Shown in pieces: positions 1 through 8,443 of a stretch of 64,000 nucleotides of DNA. Every line of letters starts with the position of its first letter. Position 1 is the first letter of the stretch. Source of the DNA: Pseudomonas lini (GTDB taxonomy: Bacteria > Pseudomonadota > Gammaproteobacteria > Pseudomonadales > Pseudomonadaceae); the NCBI RefSeq assembly GCF_001042905.1, contig NZ_JYLB01000009.1, positions 186,001-250,000 of the forward strand, given 5' to 3'. Position numbers and translations under genes: made by a program. A model generated the notes under the pieces. It was not told the DNA's origin. It did not search any database and was given only the letters and a program-made list of their open reading frames with translations.

Positions 1-1272
1 GCTGAACCCCGGCCGCGCCAGCACATCCGGCTGACAGCAGCGCTGCTGCAACGCCCCTAACGACTCACGCCCTTCATCGCTCAACCCCGAGTCGATCCGA
101 TCCAGCAATTCCCCCAGCAGCACCCCGAATGCCCGCACCTCGATCCGTTGCAGTGCGCGGCTTTCAAGGCTGTCCGAAGTGGCATGGAAAGACGCCGCGC
201 CAAAGTCGCCCAACAGGCAATCACCGTCCTCGTTCCACATGATGTTGTGACCATAGAGATCACCGTGAGTGATGCCTTGGCGGTGCAAATGTTCAGCCAC
301 TGAAGCAATGCCACTGGCGATGCGCAGCGCCACGCCGGCGCTGAACCAGGTGTCATCGGCGTAGACGTCGCGGGTGCAGGACGCCAGGCTAGGCAGCCCG
401 GCCAGGTTGCGGTAACTCGGATCGATCAGTTGCATCACCAGCCCGGCCTGCGCTTGCGGATGACCGACAATCCGCCCTTCGACCCGGATCAGATTGGGAT
501 GGATGCCGGCGGTGATGCAGGCGTTCATTTCGTGCAGCGGCGAGCCATCGCTGGTCATTTCGCCTTTATAGAGTTTTACCGCGACCTGTTTCGTCTGCTC
601 CCACAAACCCTGATGAATAACCCCCGACGCGCCTTCGCCGAGTTTTTTCTCCAGGCTCAGTTGGGGCCAGGGAATACTCGCGGTGGCTTCGAGTGCGGCG
701 GCATCGGCTTCGGTTTCCAGCGGGTTACCGGCGTACGCCAGCCAGGTCAGGCTCGGCAGGGTCAGCAGCCACTCGGGAAGCTCGGTGAGCTGATTGGCGG
801 CGATGCGGATCAGTTCGAGTCGATGGCAGTGCTCCAGGCTTTCGGGCAAATGCTGTAACTGGTTGCCGGCGAGCATGAGCTTTTGCAGATGCGGGCGTTC
901 ACCCAGTTCGGTCGGCAGTTCCGTGAGGCGGTTGTCGGTCAGGATCAGCCAACGCAACAGCGGTGGCAGGGCGCCGCCCGGCACGTTTTCGATGGCGTTG
1001 GCCTTGAAGCCGATCATCGTCAGCGCGGTGCACTGGCCAAGGCAAGCGGGCAGTTCGGTGAACTGATTGTCCGAGCAGAACAGCACGCGCAAACGGGTCA
1101 GGCGGTGCAGGTCGTCCGGCAGGCTGCGCAAGGCGTTGCCGCTGAGGTTGAGCACTTCCAGCGAGTCGGCCAGGTCGAAGATTTCCCGGGGGAACTCGGT
1201 CAGGCCGCAGGACAGATCCAGGCGGGTGATGCCCGACAGTTGGCCGGCGCGCAGTTGTGCGAGGGTATCCAT
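1..1272 (-). CDS. Leucine-rich repeat protein kinase (3' end cut by window)
   Basis: The reading frame starts at ATG 1272 and runs off the left edge after about 424 codons, so the C-terminus is missing. Residues 1-200 hold about seven leucine-rich repeats of the LxxLxLxxNxLxxLP type. A protein-kinase-like domain follows, with a glycine loop (GEGASG near residue 208), the ATP-binding lysine in VAVKLY (near 232), a catalytic loop written HGDLYGHN (near 334; HGD instead of the usual HRD) and DFG in LGDFGAA (near 352). No signal peptide is visible, so it is probably cytoplasmic. Bacterial LRR-kinase fusions of this layout are annotated in many pseudomonads, but their substrate is unknown. The HGD variant occurs in other active bacterial kinases, so activity is plausible but unproven. 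No partner gene is visible in the window. Confidence 0.8.
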   Translation of the reverse strand, partial: MDTLAQLRAGQLSGITRLDLSCGLTEFPREIFDLADSLEVLNLSGNALRSLPDDLHRLTRLRVLFCSDNQFTELPACLGQCTALTMIGFKANAIENVPGGALPPLLRWLILTDNRLTELPTELGERPHLQKLMLAGNQLQHLPESLEHCHRLELIRIAANQLTELPEWLLTLPSLTWLAYAGNPLETEADAAALEATASIPWPQLSLEKKLGEGASGVIHQGLWEQTKQVAVKLYKGEMTSDGSPLHEMNACITAGIHPNLIRVEGRIVGHPQAQAGLVMQLIDPSYRNLAGLPSLASCTRDVYADDTWFSAGVALRIASGIASVAEHLHRQGITHGDLYGHNIMWNEDGDCLLGDFGAASFHATSDSLESRALQRIEVRAFGVLLGELLDRIDSGLSDEGRESLGALQQRCCQPDVLARPGFS

Positions 1273-1380
1273 GGGCAGGTTTCGCTATTGATCAGGAGGA
1301 GGGCGTGAGGGCCAGGAAATGGGCGACATGATAGCGGGAAAGTCGGGCTTGCCCTAAAGGCCTGTAAGTCAAGACGCAGA

Positions 1381-1476
1381 ACCTGTGGGAGCGTGGCTTG
1401 CCCGCGAAGAATGCACCTCGGTTTTTCAGGTATTACGCGTCGTCGTTCTTCGCGGGCAAGCCACGCTCCCACAGGA
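1381..1476. repeat. REP doublet (GTGGGAGCG..GCTTGCCCGCGAAG family)
   Basis: Two inverted copies of a REP unit (TGTGGGAGCGTGGCTTGCCC and its complement) flank about 35 bp. The element lies upstream of the LRR-kinase start and downstream of the solute-binding protein gene. Confidence 0.85.
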
Positions 1477-1521
1477 TTATCGTCGCTCAAATTTCTAGCT
1501 GCGATCTTTTGATCTTCAAGG

Positions 1522-2568
1522 TTAGCGCTCGATACTGCGATTCCACCGGGCATTCCACGCCGGGCGCTGTTCGTTGACCTGATCCCAGTCGATGGCGATC
1601 GCGGTCGTCAGGTACTGCTTCATCGCCTCGACCTGACCGCGGGTCTTGTCGGTGGTTGGCGTATTCGGGTTGGATGGAATCTGATCGCCGTCTTCCAGCG
1701 CGGCGGCTTGCGCTTCGGGCGTCAGCAGGAAGGCGGCGAGTTTCTGCGCCAGTTCCGGTTGGGTGTTGTTGGCGATGGCGCATTCGGCGACGTTGAGCAC
1801 CACGGAGCCTTCCTTCGGCTGCGCATATTCCACCGGCATGCCCTTGAGTTTCAGCGCGGTGACCTGGGTCGGCGTCAGCGGGAACAGCGCCGCTTCGTCG
1901 GTCTGGAGCATTTCGGAAATCTTCGCTGAACTTGGAATGTACTCCAGCACGTTACGCCCGACGGTGTTCGGCCAAGCCTTGAACCCTGGTTCGACATCGG
2001 TTTCGCTGCCGCCCTGAATCCGGTTGAACATCAGGAAACCATGGAGGCCGAAGGTCGAGGAGGCCATCGACTGGAACACCAGTTTGTCCTTGAAACGCGG
2101 GTCGGCCATGTCCATCCATGAGGTCGGTGCGTTCCAGCCTTTTTCCTTGAACAGCCGCGTGTTGTACGCCAGCCCCGTGACCCCGAGGCTGACCGCCACG
2201 GCTTGATCCTTGATGCGGCCCTTGGCCGGAATCTGCGCCAGGGGCGTGCTGTCTTCGAGTTTGTCGCACAAGCCCATGGCGATGGCGCGGTACATGATGC
2301 CGTCGTCGAGGAACATCACGTGCATCTGCGGGTTGCCTTTGCTGGCCTGGACCTTGGCCAGAATATCGGCGGAGGTTCCCGGCACGATCACCACTTTGAC
2401 GTTATTGGCTTTCTCGAAAGCCGGCAGCACCTTGTCGGCGTAGAGCCGCTCCATGGTTCCGCCGTTCATGCCCAGGTAAAGCGTCGGTTCTGCCTGGGCC
2501 TGAGTGACCGTGAGCAGGGCGCTCATGCAGGACAAACCGAGCAGTGCAGTGCGTTTGAGGTTATTCAT
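1522..2568 (-). CDS. ABC transporter periplasmic substrate-binding protein (PotD/Fe3+ type)
   Basis: This 348-residue protein has a clear Sec signal peptide (positive N-terminus, hydrophobic stretch, cleavage after AQA near residue 26). The mature protein begins EPTLYLGMNGGT and has the extracellular solute-binding family 1 fold seen in PotD- and AfuA-like proteins. It should capture the substrate for the permeases and ATPase encoded at 5.5-8.2 kb. It is the last gene of the operon and sits about 19 bp after the FAD oxidase. The substrate cannot be read from the sequence. The oxidase genes next to it suggest an amino-acid derivative, opine or betaine rather than iron or spermidine, but that is inference. 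Confidence 0.85.
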   Translation of the reverse strand: MNNLKRTALLGLSCMSALLTVTQAQAEPTLYLGMNGGTMERLYADKVLPAFEKANNVKVVIVPGTSADILAKVQASKGNPQMHVMFLDDGIMYRAIAMGLCDKLEDSTPLAQIPAKGRIKDQAVAVSLGVTGLAYNTRLFKEKGWNAPTSWMDMADPRFKDKLVFQSMASSTFGLHGFLMFNRIQGGSETDVEPGFKAWPNTVGRNVLEYIPSSAKISEMLQTDEAALFPLTPTQVTALKLKGMPVEYAQPKEGSVVLNVAECAIANNTQPELAQKLAAFLLTPEAQAAALEDGDQIPSNPNTPTTDKTRGQVEAMKQYLTTAIAIDWDQVNEQRPAWNARWNRSIER

Positions 2569-2586
2569 TGGCGCGACCTTCCTCTA

Positions 2587-3702
2587 TCAAGCAACGGAGA
2601 TGGAGTGAAACCGGGTGATGGAAAACGCATCCAGCGGCGTCTTTGACGCGCCGCTACAGATGATTTCGGTGAGCGCCTGGCCCACCGCAGGCCCGATCTG
2701 AAAACCCGCGCCGGCAAAGCCGAACGCGTGCAACAGACCGGGTTGAGTGCTGCTATGGCCGATCACCGGTTGGCGATCGGGCAGATAACCTTCGGTGCCG
2801 CTCCAGGTGCGAATCGCCTGGGCGCCCTCAAGAAACGGGTAGAGTTCGACGGCCTGGCGCAGGATCTCGATGACGGCGTTCTGACCAGGTCGGGCGCGGG
2901 CGTTATCGAGGGCAAAGCCCTGGCCGCCGCCCAACACACAATTGCCGCGAGCGACCTGACGGGCATAGATGCCACCGCCCTCGACGCCGGTGCTGGCGTT
3001 CATCACCAGCGGCAACGGTTCGGTGACCAGCATTGCCGGGTGACCGGCGTGCATTGGCACCGCTTCGCCGAATTGCGCAGCGAGCTTTCCGGCCCAGGCG
3101 CCAGCGCAATTCAGCAGCCAGGGAGAGTGCAGATCGAGACCGGTTTGAGTGCTGACGCGAAAGCGCTGACCGTCATGCTCCACTGCGGTCACTGCGCATT
3201 GTTCATGGATCTGCGCACCGTGCCGACGCGCCGCTTGGGCGAAGGCTGGGGACACCAGTCGCGGGTTGGCGTGACCATCGTCCGGGCACAACGAGGCGCC
3301 GACTGCGACCTCACCGACCCACGGAAAACGTGCGCGCAACTCATTGCGGTCGAGTACCTGCAAATCGAGGCCGAACCCCAGGCTGCTGGCGGCGTAATCC
3401 TGCAAGGCGTGCAGGTCGTTGAGGCTGCGGGCGAGTTTCAGGTGACCGCTGCGCTGGTATTCGCCGTTGATGCCGATCAACTGCGGCAGTTGCCCCCAGA
3501 TCTCGTGAGCCCGTTGCGACAGTGGCAATTGCGACAGCGGCCGGCCCTGACGGCGCACGCCACCGTAGTTCACGCCGCTGGAGTGCGAACCGCAAAAGTC
3601 CCGCTCCAGCAACGCGACGCGACGACCGGCTTTGCTCAGAAACAGGGCGGCGGAAGCCCCGACAATGCCGCCGCCAATGATGACTGCATCGACTTCGATC
3701 AT
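2587..3702 (-). CDS. FAD-dependent oxidoreductase (DAO family, HcnC/OoxB-like)
   Basis: The start is ATG 3702, because the Rossmann FAD motif GGGIVGASAA follows directly after MIEVDAVII. The longer frame upstream lies over the preceding gene. The 371-residue protein is a D-amino-acid-oxidase-type flavoprotein (sarcosine oxidase beta/HcnC/opine oxidase OoxB family), with GTEGYLPDRQPVIG and a C-terminal FAGAGFQIGPAVG segment closing the FAD site. It overlaps the upstream HcnB-like gene by four bases (ATGA), which suggests translational coupling. It probably carries the substrate-oxidising site of a three-part membrane-associated dehydrogenase with the two genes upstream. The amine substrate is unknown. 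Confidence 0.85.
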   Translation of the reverse strand: MIEVDAVIIGGGIVGASAALFLSKAGRRVALLERDFCGSHSSGVNYGGVRRQGRPLSQLPLSQRAHEIWGQLPQLIGINGEYQRSGHLKLARSLNDLHALQDYAASSLGFGLDLQVLDRNELRARFPWVGEVAVGASLCPDDGHANPRLVSPAFAQAARRHGAQIHEQCAVTAVEHDGQRFRVSTQTGLDLHSPWLLNCAGAWAGKLAAQFGEAVPMHAGHPAMLVTEPLPLVMNASTGVEGGGIYARQVARGNCVLGGGQGFALDNARARPGQNAVIEILRQAVELYPFLEGAQAIRTWSGTEGYLPDRQPVIGHSSTQPGLLHAFGFAGAGFQIGPAVGQALTEIICSGASKTPLDAFSITRFHSISVA

Positions 3703-5054
3703 GGCTCGACCTCCAGACCGAACGGCAGGGGTTTGATCGGCGCCTGCGCCCGCAACCGGCCGATGTCGGACACCGCGCGCTGGCTTTCGCAGGCAATGAT
3801 TTCCGCTGCGGCGGCACCACACATCCGTCCCTGGCAGCGACCCATGCCGACCCGGCAATGGGCCTTGACCCGGTTGATCTCCCAATGGCCTTCGCGCACC
3901 ACCTGACGGATGTCGCCGACGCGCACCTCTTCGCAGCGGCAGATCATCAGGTCATCCGCGGCGTCGGCGGCCCAGCTTTCGGGAAAGATAAAGGCGCGCT
4001 CCAGGCCTTGGCGGAATCTGCCGATAGTGTTCAGCGACTGTTCCAGCTGAGTGGCTCGCTGTGGCGGGATCAGGTAACCGATGTCTTCGAGTAGCGCCAG
4101 GGCTGCCCGTTCACCGGCCATTTCAGCCGCGTCGGCACCCATGATGCCGGCGCCGTCACCGACCAGGTACACCTCGGCGATGCTGGTGCGCCCGGCGCGG
4201 TCGCGCTGCGGCAGCCAGGCACGGTTGAGCGGGTTCCAGGTGAATTCGCAACCCAGCAGGTCGGCGAGTTGGGTTTCACTGCGCAGGCCATGGGCGAAGG
4301 CTACGGCGTCGCATTCGATTTGATGTTCGCTTGCTGCGTTGTGCCAGTTCAGCGATTGCACGCGGTGTTCGCCATCGATGCGTTTCAAGGTGGCGCCCTG
4401 ATGTACCGGGATGCCGTGGGCGGTTAGCCAGGTGCGGTAATAAATGCCTTTGGCGAGCGTGGAGGGTTGCGACAGCAGGCCGGGCAGGGCGCGGGCCTGA
4501 GCACTGAAGGGCGAGCTGTCGAGCACGGCGATCACGTTGGCGCCGGCCTTGGCGTATTGGTTCGCCACCAGATACAGCAACGGCCCGCTGCCAGCGAACA
4601 CCACGCGTTCACCGATGGCACAGCCTTGAAACTTCAAGGCAATCTGCGCCGCGCCGAGGCTGTATGCCCCCGGCAACGTCCAGCCTGGCACGGGCAAAAT
4701 CCGGTCGGTGGCACCCGTGGCGACAATCACCCGGGAGAATTCCAGTCGTGCGGCGCGGCCCTCATGCAAGGTGTCGAGCGCGCCAGCCTCCGCGTTCCAC
4801 ACCAGCGTGTCGGGGCGGTAATCGAGTTGCTCGCGCAGTTCGTCGATTGTCTGATGCAGTGCCTTGGCCTTGCGTGCTTCGAAGCCATACAGCTTGACTG
4901 CCGAACGTTTGAAATTCGCCGGTTGACGCCGATAAATCTGCCCGCCACCGCGTGCGGCTTCGTCCAGCAGGACAGGGCGCACGCCATGAGCCACCAGCGT
5001 CTGCGCGGCACGAATCCCGGCGGGGCCTGCGCCAATGATGACTACGGACTTCAT
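3699..5054 (-). CDS. NAD(P)/FAD oxidoreductase with C-terminal BFD-type [2Fe-2S] domain (HcnB/OoxA-like)
   Basis: I chose ATG 5054, which has a purine-rich site (AGGGGG) about five bases upstream; a GTG two codons earlier is possible. The 451-residue protein opens with the dinucleotide motif GAGPAGIRAA and has a second nucleotide-binding motif in the centre (GERVVFAGSGPLLYLVA). It ends in a cysteine-rich domain with CRCEEV and CRVGMGRCQGRMC, the BFD-like [2Fe-2S] ligand pattern. This matches the large alpha subunit of opine, hydroxyproline and hydrogen-cyanide-type dehydrogenases. It should pass electrons between the substrate-oxidising flavoprotein (2587-3702) and the small ferredoxin-like subunit (5209-5499). 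Confidence 0.85.
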   Translation of the reverse strand: MKSVVIIGAGPAGIRAAQTLVAHGVRPVLLDEAARGGGQIYRRQPANFKRSAVKLYGFEARKAKALHQTIDELREQLDYRPDTLVWNAEAGALDTLHEGRAARLEFSRVIVATGATDRILPVPGWTLPGAYSLGAAQIALKFQGCAIGERVVFAGSGPLLYLVANQYAKAGANVIAVLDSSPFSAQARALPGLLSQPSTLAKGIYYRTWLTAHGIPVHQGATLKRIDGEHRVQSLNWHNAASEHQIECDAVAFAHGLRSETQLADLLGCEFTWNPLNRAWLPQRDRAGRTSIAEVYLVGDGAGIMGADAAEMAGERAALALLEDIGYLIPPQRATQLEQSLNTIGRFRQGLERAFIFPESWAADAADDLMICRCEEVRVGDIRQVVREGHWEINRVKAHCRVGMGRCQGRMCGAAAAEIIACESQRAVSDIGRLRAQAPIKPLPFGLEVEP

Positions 5055-5086
5055 ACCCACCCCCTATGTGATCGACGCCCCAATCC

Positions 5087-5182
5087 TGTGGGAGCGGGCT
5101 TGCCCGCGATGACGGCGGCACATTCAACATCGGTGGTGGCTGACAGTCCGCTATCGCGGGCAAGCCCGCTCCCACAGGGGAT
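5087..5182. repeat. REP doublet inside the oxidase operon
   Basis: Inverted copies of TGTGGGAGCGGGCTTGCCCG flank about 45 bp. They sit between the HcnA-like and HcnB-like genes, which otherwise belong to one transcription unit. Confidence 0.85.
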
Positions 5183-5208
5183 CGGGTTTCTGCAGGGAGA
5201 ATTCGTGT

Positions 5209-5499
5209 TCATACCGATCGCCCCGGTTCGCGGCTGATGTGTTGTCCGGCTTCAAGCAGCGTTGAGCAGGCGCGCACCCGGCGGCCATCACCCAGGCGTA
5301 CCCAGCAATCCTGGCAGGCGCCCATCATGCAGAAACCGGCGCGGGGTTCGGCGCTGAAATCGCTGCCGCGCAGGTGTTCGCTGCAGGTCAGTACGGCCGT
5401 CAGCAAGGTATCGCCGAGCAAGCCACTGGCCGGCTTGCCGTCGAGGGTAAAGTCCAGGGCCGGGCGGTCGCCTTCGGCCAGTCGTTTCAGCAGAGCCAT
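5209..5499 (-). CDS. (2Fe-2S)-binding subunit of oxidase (HcnA/OoxA-gamma-like)
   Basis: This 96-residue protein has the plant-type ferredoxin fold of HcnA-like subunits, with the cysteine pattern CSEHLRGS...GFCMMGACQDCWV...RVRAC. It begins 7 bp after the permease stop and is the first of the three oxidase genes. It should be the small electron-transfer subunit working with the two flavoproteins downstream. A REP element separates it from the HcnB-like gene, an unusual gap in an otherwise tightly packed operon. Family membership is clear; the electron acceptor is unknown. Confidence 0.85.
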   Translation of the reverse strand: MALLKRLAEGDRPALDFTLDGKPASGLLGDTLLTAVLTCSEHLRGSDFSAEPRAGFCMMGACQDCWVRLGDGRRVRACSTLLEAGQHISREPGRSV

Positions 5500-5506
5500 G
5501 GCGCCC

Positions 5507-6301
5507 TCATTGTTTACCCACCAGAACCCGATCCAGGCCGTAGACCCGATCGAGCAGAATCATCGTCAGCGCGGTCAGCGCAATCACCAGGGCCGACACT
5601 GCCGCCATCATTGGATCGATGGATTCGGTGGCGTACACGTACATACGCACCGGCAGCGTTTGCGTGGCTGGCGAGGTGACGAAGATCGACAACGTGACCT
5701 CATCGAAACTGTTGATGAACGCCAGCAGCCAGCCACCGGCGACCCCTGGCAAAATCATCGGCAAGGTGATTTGCCGGAACAGCGTGAAGCGTCCGGCGCC
5801 CAGGGATTGCGCGGCGTGTTCGGCGCTGCGGTCCAGACCGATGGCCGAGGCCAACACCAGGCGCAACACATACGGCGTGATCACCAGCACATGGGCGAAG
5901 ATCAGCCAGGCGAAGCTGCCGTTGACGCCCATCAGTGCAAACAATCGCAGCAACGCGACGCCCAGCACTAGGTGCGGAATGATGATCGGCGACAGGAACA
6001 GCCCATTGAAAAAGTCCCGTCCGGGGAATTCGAAGCGCGTGATCGCCAGGGCTGCCGGCACCGCGATCAGGGTCGCCAGGGTGGCGGCGCAGAACGCCAG
6101 GATCAGGCTGTTGTAGAACGCATCGACAAAGTCCGCGCGCTCGAACACTGCGCGGAACCAGCGCAGGGAAAACTCCGTGGTCGGCAGGCTCAGGGTGTTT
6201 TCCGGGGTGAAGGCGACAAGGCACACCACCACCAGCGGCGCGAGCATGAACAGCACCACCAGGGTATGGAACAGCAGGGCGAAAGGACCGTTTCTGGACA
6301 T
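5507..6301 (-). CDS. ABC transporter permease (PotC-like)
   Basis: The 264-residue inner-membrane protein has six predicted hydrophobic segments and the EAA loop between residues 160 and 190 (DRSAEHAAQSLGAGRFTLFRQITLP), which contacts the ATPase. It is the second permease of the operon and starts 6 bp after the first. It belongs to the binding-protein-dependent spermidine/putrescine/iron class. Confidence 0.88.
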   Translation of the reverse strand: MSRNGPFALLFHTLVVLFMLAPLVVVCLVAFTPENTLSLPTTEFSLRWFRAVFERADFVDAFYNSLILAFCAATLATLIAVPAALAITRFEFPGRDFFNGLFLSPIIIPHLVLGVALLRLFALMGVNGSFAWLIFAHVLVITPYVLRLVLASAIGLDRSAEHAAQSLGAGRFTLFRQITLPMILPGVAGGWLLAFINSFDEVTLSIFVTSPATQTLPVRMYVYATESIDPMMAAVSALVIALTALTMILLDRVYGLDRVLVGKQ

Positions 6302-6307
6302 GACGAG

Positions 6308-7177
6308 TTATCCCAATGACTTCTTGTAGCGGCCTTCGATCATCCGGTTCCACGACAGCATGATCAGCAGGTTGAGCAACAGCAGCGCGACGGCGATGGC
6401 CGCGCCCATCGGCCAGTTGAGCTCCGACAGGTACTGGTCGTAGATCAGCGTGGCGACCATCTTTATCCGGCGTCCGCCGAGCAGTCCGGGAATGGCAAAT
6501 GAACTGGCCGCGAGGCCGAACACGATCAAGGTGCCGGAGAGCACGCCGGGCATGATTTGCGGCAGTACCACTTTGCGCATCACGGTGAGGTGGCTGGCGC
6601 CCAGTGACAGCGCGGCCTGTTCGGCAGCCGGGTCGAGTTTTTGCAGCGAGGTCCAGACCGGAATGATCATGAACGGCAGCATCACGTGAACCAGCGCAAT
6701 CACCACCGCGAACGGCGTGTAGAGCAATTTCATCGGCGAACCACCGAAGGCTTGCAGCGTCTGGTTGACCAGGCCGTCGGCACCGAGCAACAGGCTCCAG
6801 CCGAAGGCGCGCACCACCACCGAAATCAGCAACGGCGTGAGGATCAGAATCAGGAAGATCGAGCGCCACGGCGCGCCCATGCGGCTGAGGATGTAGGCCT
6901 CGGGCACACCGATCACCACGCAAAGCAGGGTGGTCAGGGCGCTGATCCAGAACGTGCGTAAAAAGATTTCGTAGAAGTACGGATCGCCCAGCAGGCTGCT
7001 GTAGTGATCGAGGGTGTAGGCGTCGCTGTTGATCCCCGAGCTGTAGTCGAAGACGTTGAACGACAGCACCACCGTCAGCAGCAACGGGATCACCAGCAGA
7101 CCAAAGTACAACGCCAGGGCCGGTGCGGATAACCAGTAGCCCTGACGTCCCTGGCGGATGACGGCAAGCGTACTCAT
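6308..7177 (-). CDS. ABC transporter permease (PotB-like)
   Basis: The start is ATG 7177, which overlaps the ATPase stop by four bases (ATGA) and gives a normal amino terminus (MSTLAVIRQGRQGYWLSAPALA). The product has 289 residues, six hydrophobic segments and an EAA loop (DPAAEQAALSLGASHLTVMRKVVLP). A longer in-frame extension to 7324 lies inside the ATPase gene and is rejected. It pairs with the PotC-like permease downstream. Confidence 0.88.
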   Translation of the reverse strand: MSTLAVIRQGRQGYWLSAPALALYFGLLVIPLLLTVVLSFNVFDYSSGINSDAYTLDHYSSLLGDPYFYEIFLRTFWISALTTLLCVVIGVPEAYILSRMGAPWRSIFLILILTPLLISVVVRAFGWSLLLGADGLVNQTLQAFGGSPMKLLYTPFAVVIALVHVMLPFMIIPVWTSLQKLDPAAEQAALSLGASHLTVMRKVVLPQIMPGVLSGTLIVFGLAASSFAIPGLLGGRRIKMVATLIYDQYLSELNWPMGAAIAVALLLLNLLIMLSWNRMIEGRYKKSLG

Positions 7178-8199
7178 GCCGATACCTCGTCGACACTCAG
7201 CACCCGCAGCAATGTTGCATCCCAATCGAGACCGACCGCCGTGCCTTCGATCAAGGGCGCCGAACCGTCGTTGCGGCGCACCACGCTGAGTTCGCCCAAC
7301 GATGTCGATACGCCGTACAGCCATTGGCTGCCCAGGAAAAAGCGGCTGACGATCTTGCCTGGCAGACGGCCCAGGCCTTTATCCAGCAAGTCGATTTTTT
7401 CCGGACGCAGGCTCAGGGTCAGTTCGCCGTCGCCACGGTTGCAGACCTGCACAACACCAGCGCTGTCTCGCTCACCGGGCAGCAGATTGGCCTTGCCGAC
7501 GAAGCCGGAAATGAACTCGGTGCGCGGGTGTTCGTAGAGGGTGTAAGGCGCGTCGATCTGAGTGATGCGTCCGGCCTGCATCACCACCACCCGGTCGCTG
7601 ATCGACAGCGCTTCGGACTGATCATGGGTGACCATCAGTGTGGTGATGCCGACTTCACGCTGGATGCGGCGGATTTCGAACTGCATCTCTTCGCGCAGAT
7701 TGGCGTCGAGGTTGGACAGCGGTTCGTCGAGCAGCAACACCGGCGGCTCGATCACCAACGCCCGGGCCAGCGCAACCCGTTGGCGCTGGCCGCCGGAAAG
7801 CTCCCGTGGATAACGCTCGGCGTGTTGGTTCAGACGTACCAGTTTCAGCACCCGATCCGCCCGTTGCTGCAACTCGCCGTTGGGCACTTTGCGCATGCGC
7901 AGGCCGAAGGCGACGTTGTCTTGCACGGTCATGTGCGGGAACAGCGCGTAACTCTGGAACACCACGCCCAGACCACGACTGGCGGGTTTGGCGTGGGTGA
8001 TGTCGCGACCGTCCAGCACAATGCGCCCGCTGCTGACTTCGACGAAGCCGGCAATCATTTGCAGGGTGGTGGTTTTGCCGCAACCGGAGGGGCCGAGCAA
8101 GGAGACGAACTCGCCTTTTTCCACCGAAAGGTTGGTGGCGACGACCGCGTCGATTTCGCCGTAACGTTTGCCGAGGTTTTCAAGTTGCACGAAGGCCAT
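7174..8199 (-). CDS. ABC transporter ATP-binding protein (PotA-like)
   Basis: ATG 8199 is chosen because AGGTGGAG lies about ten bases upstream; the longer frame adds residues without family similarity. The 341-residue ATPase has an intact Walker A (GPSGCGKTT), Q-loop, signature LSGGQRQR, Walker B (LLLDEPLSNLD) and switch histidine (VTHDQSEA), followed by a C-terminal TOBE-type regulatory region. It is the promoter-proximal gene of a seven-gene unit (ATPase, two permeases, three oxidase subunits, binding protein) read leftward. It is divergent from the IclR regulator at 8444. Confidence 0.9.
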   Translation of the reverse strand: MAFVQLENLGKRYGEIDAVVATNLSVEKGEFVSLLGPSGCGKTTTLQMIAGFVEVSSGRIVLDGRDITHAKPASRGLGVVFQSYALFPHMTVQDNVAFGLRMRKVPNGELQQRADRVLKLVRLNQHAERYPRELSGGQRQRVALARALVIEPPVLLLDEPLSNLDANLREEMQFEIRRIQREVGITTLMVTHDQSEALSISDRVVVMQAGRITQIDAPYTLYEHPRTEFISGFVGKANLLPGERDSAGVVQVCNRGDGELTLSLRPEKIDLLDKGLGRLPGKIVSRFFLGSQWLYGVSTSLGELSVVRRNDGSAPLIEGTAVGLDWDATLLRVLSVDEVSA

Positions 8200-8379
8200 G
8201 ACTGCGCTCCACCTGAGATTGTTATGCGTCGCCAAAGGCGAGCTTTTTTGTATGGGCAGATACGAAAAGGATGTTGCCGGGGTGCGTTGGCGCTCGACTT
8301 CTGTCGGCTGCCGCTGTTGTTCGAATCGCCCCTGATGGACGCAGAGTAGGACGAAGAATAGGATGGGCTCAATGGCCTA

Positions 8380-8420
8380 TTTCACTGAAGCGATGACTAT
8401 TTTCAGTTTCATTCAGTGAG
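8380..8420. promoter_or_regulatory. Candidate IclR operator (inverted repeat)
   Basis: TCACTGAA at 8382-8389 and TTCAGTGA at 8412-8419 form a perfect 8-bp inverted repeat spaced by 22 bp, just upstream of the IclR gene and between it and the divergent transport/oxidase operon. The position suits a regulator-binding site. Assignment to IclR is inference. Confidence 0.5.
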
Positions 8421-8443
8421 TAAATTTATTGTCGAGAAATCAC

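Noticed and set aside
2587..5499. True hydrogen cyanide synthase hcnABC
   Set aside because: The three families match, but the genes lie within an ABC-transporter operon with an IclR regulator, and the HcnC-like protein is shorter (371 residues). This fits an opine/amino-acid-type dehydrogenase better.
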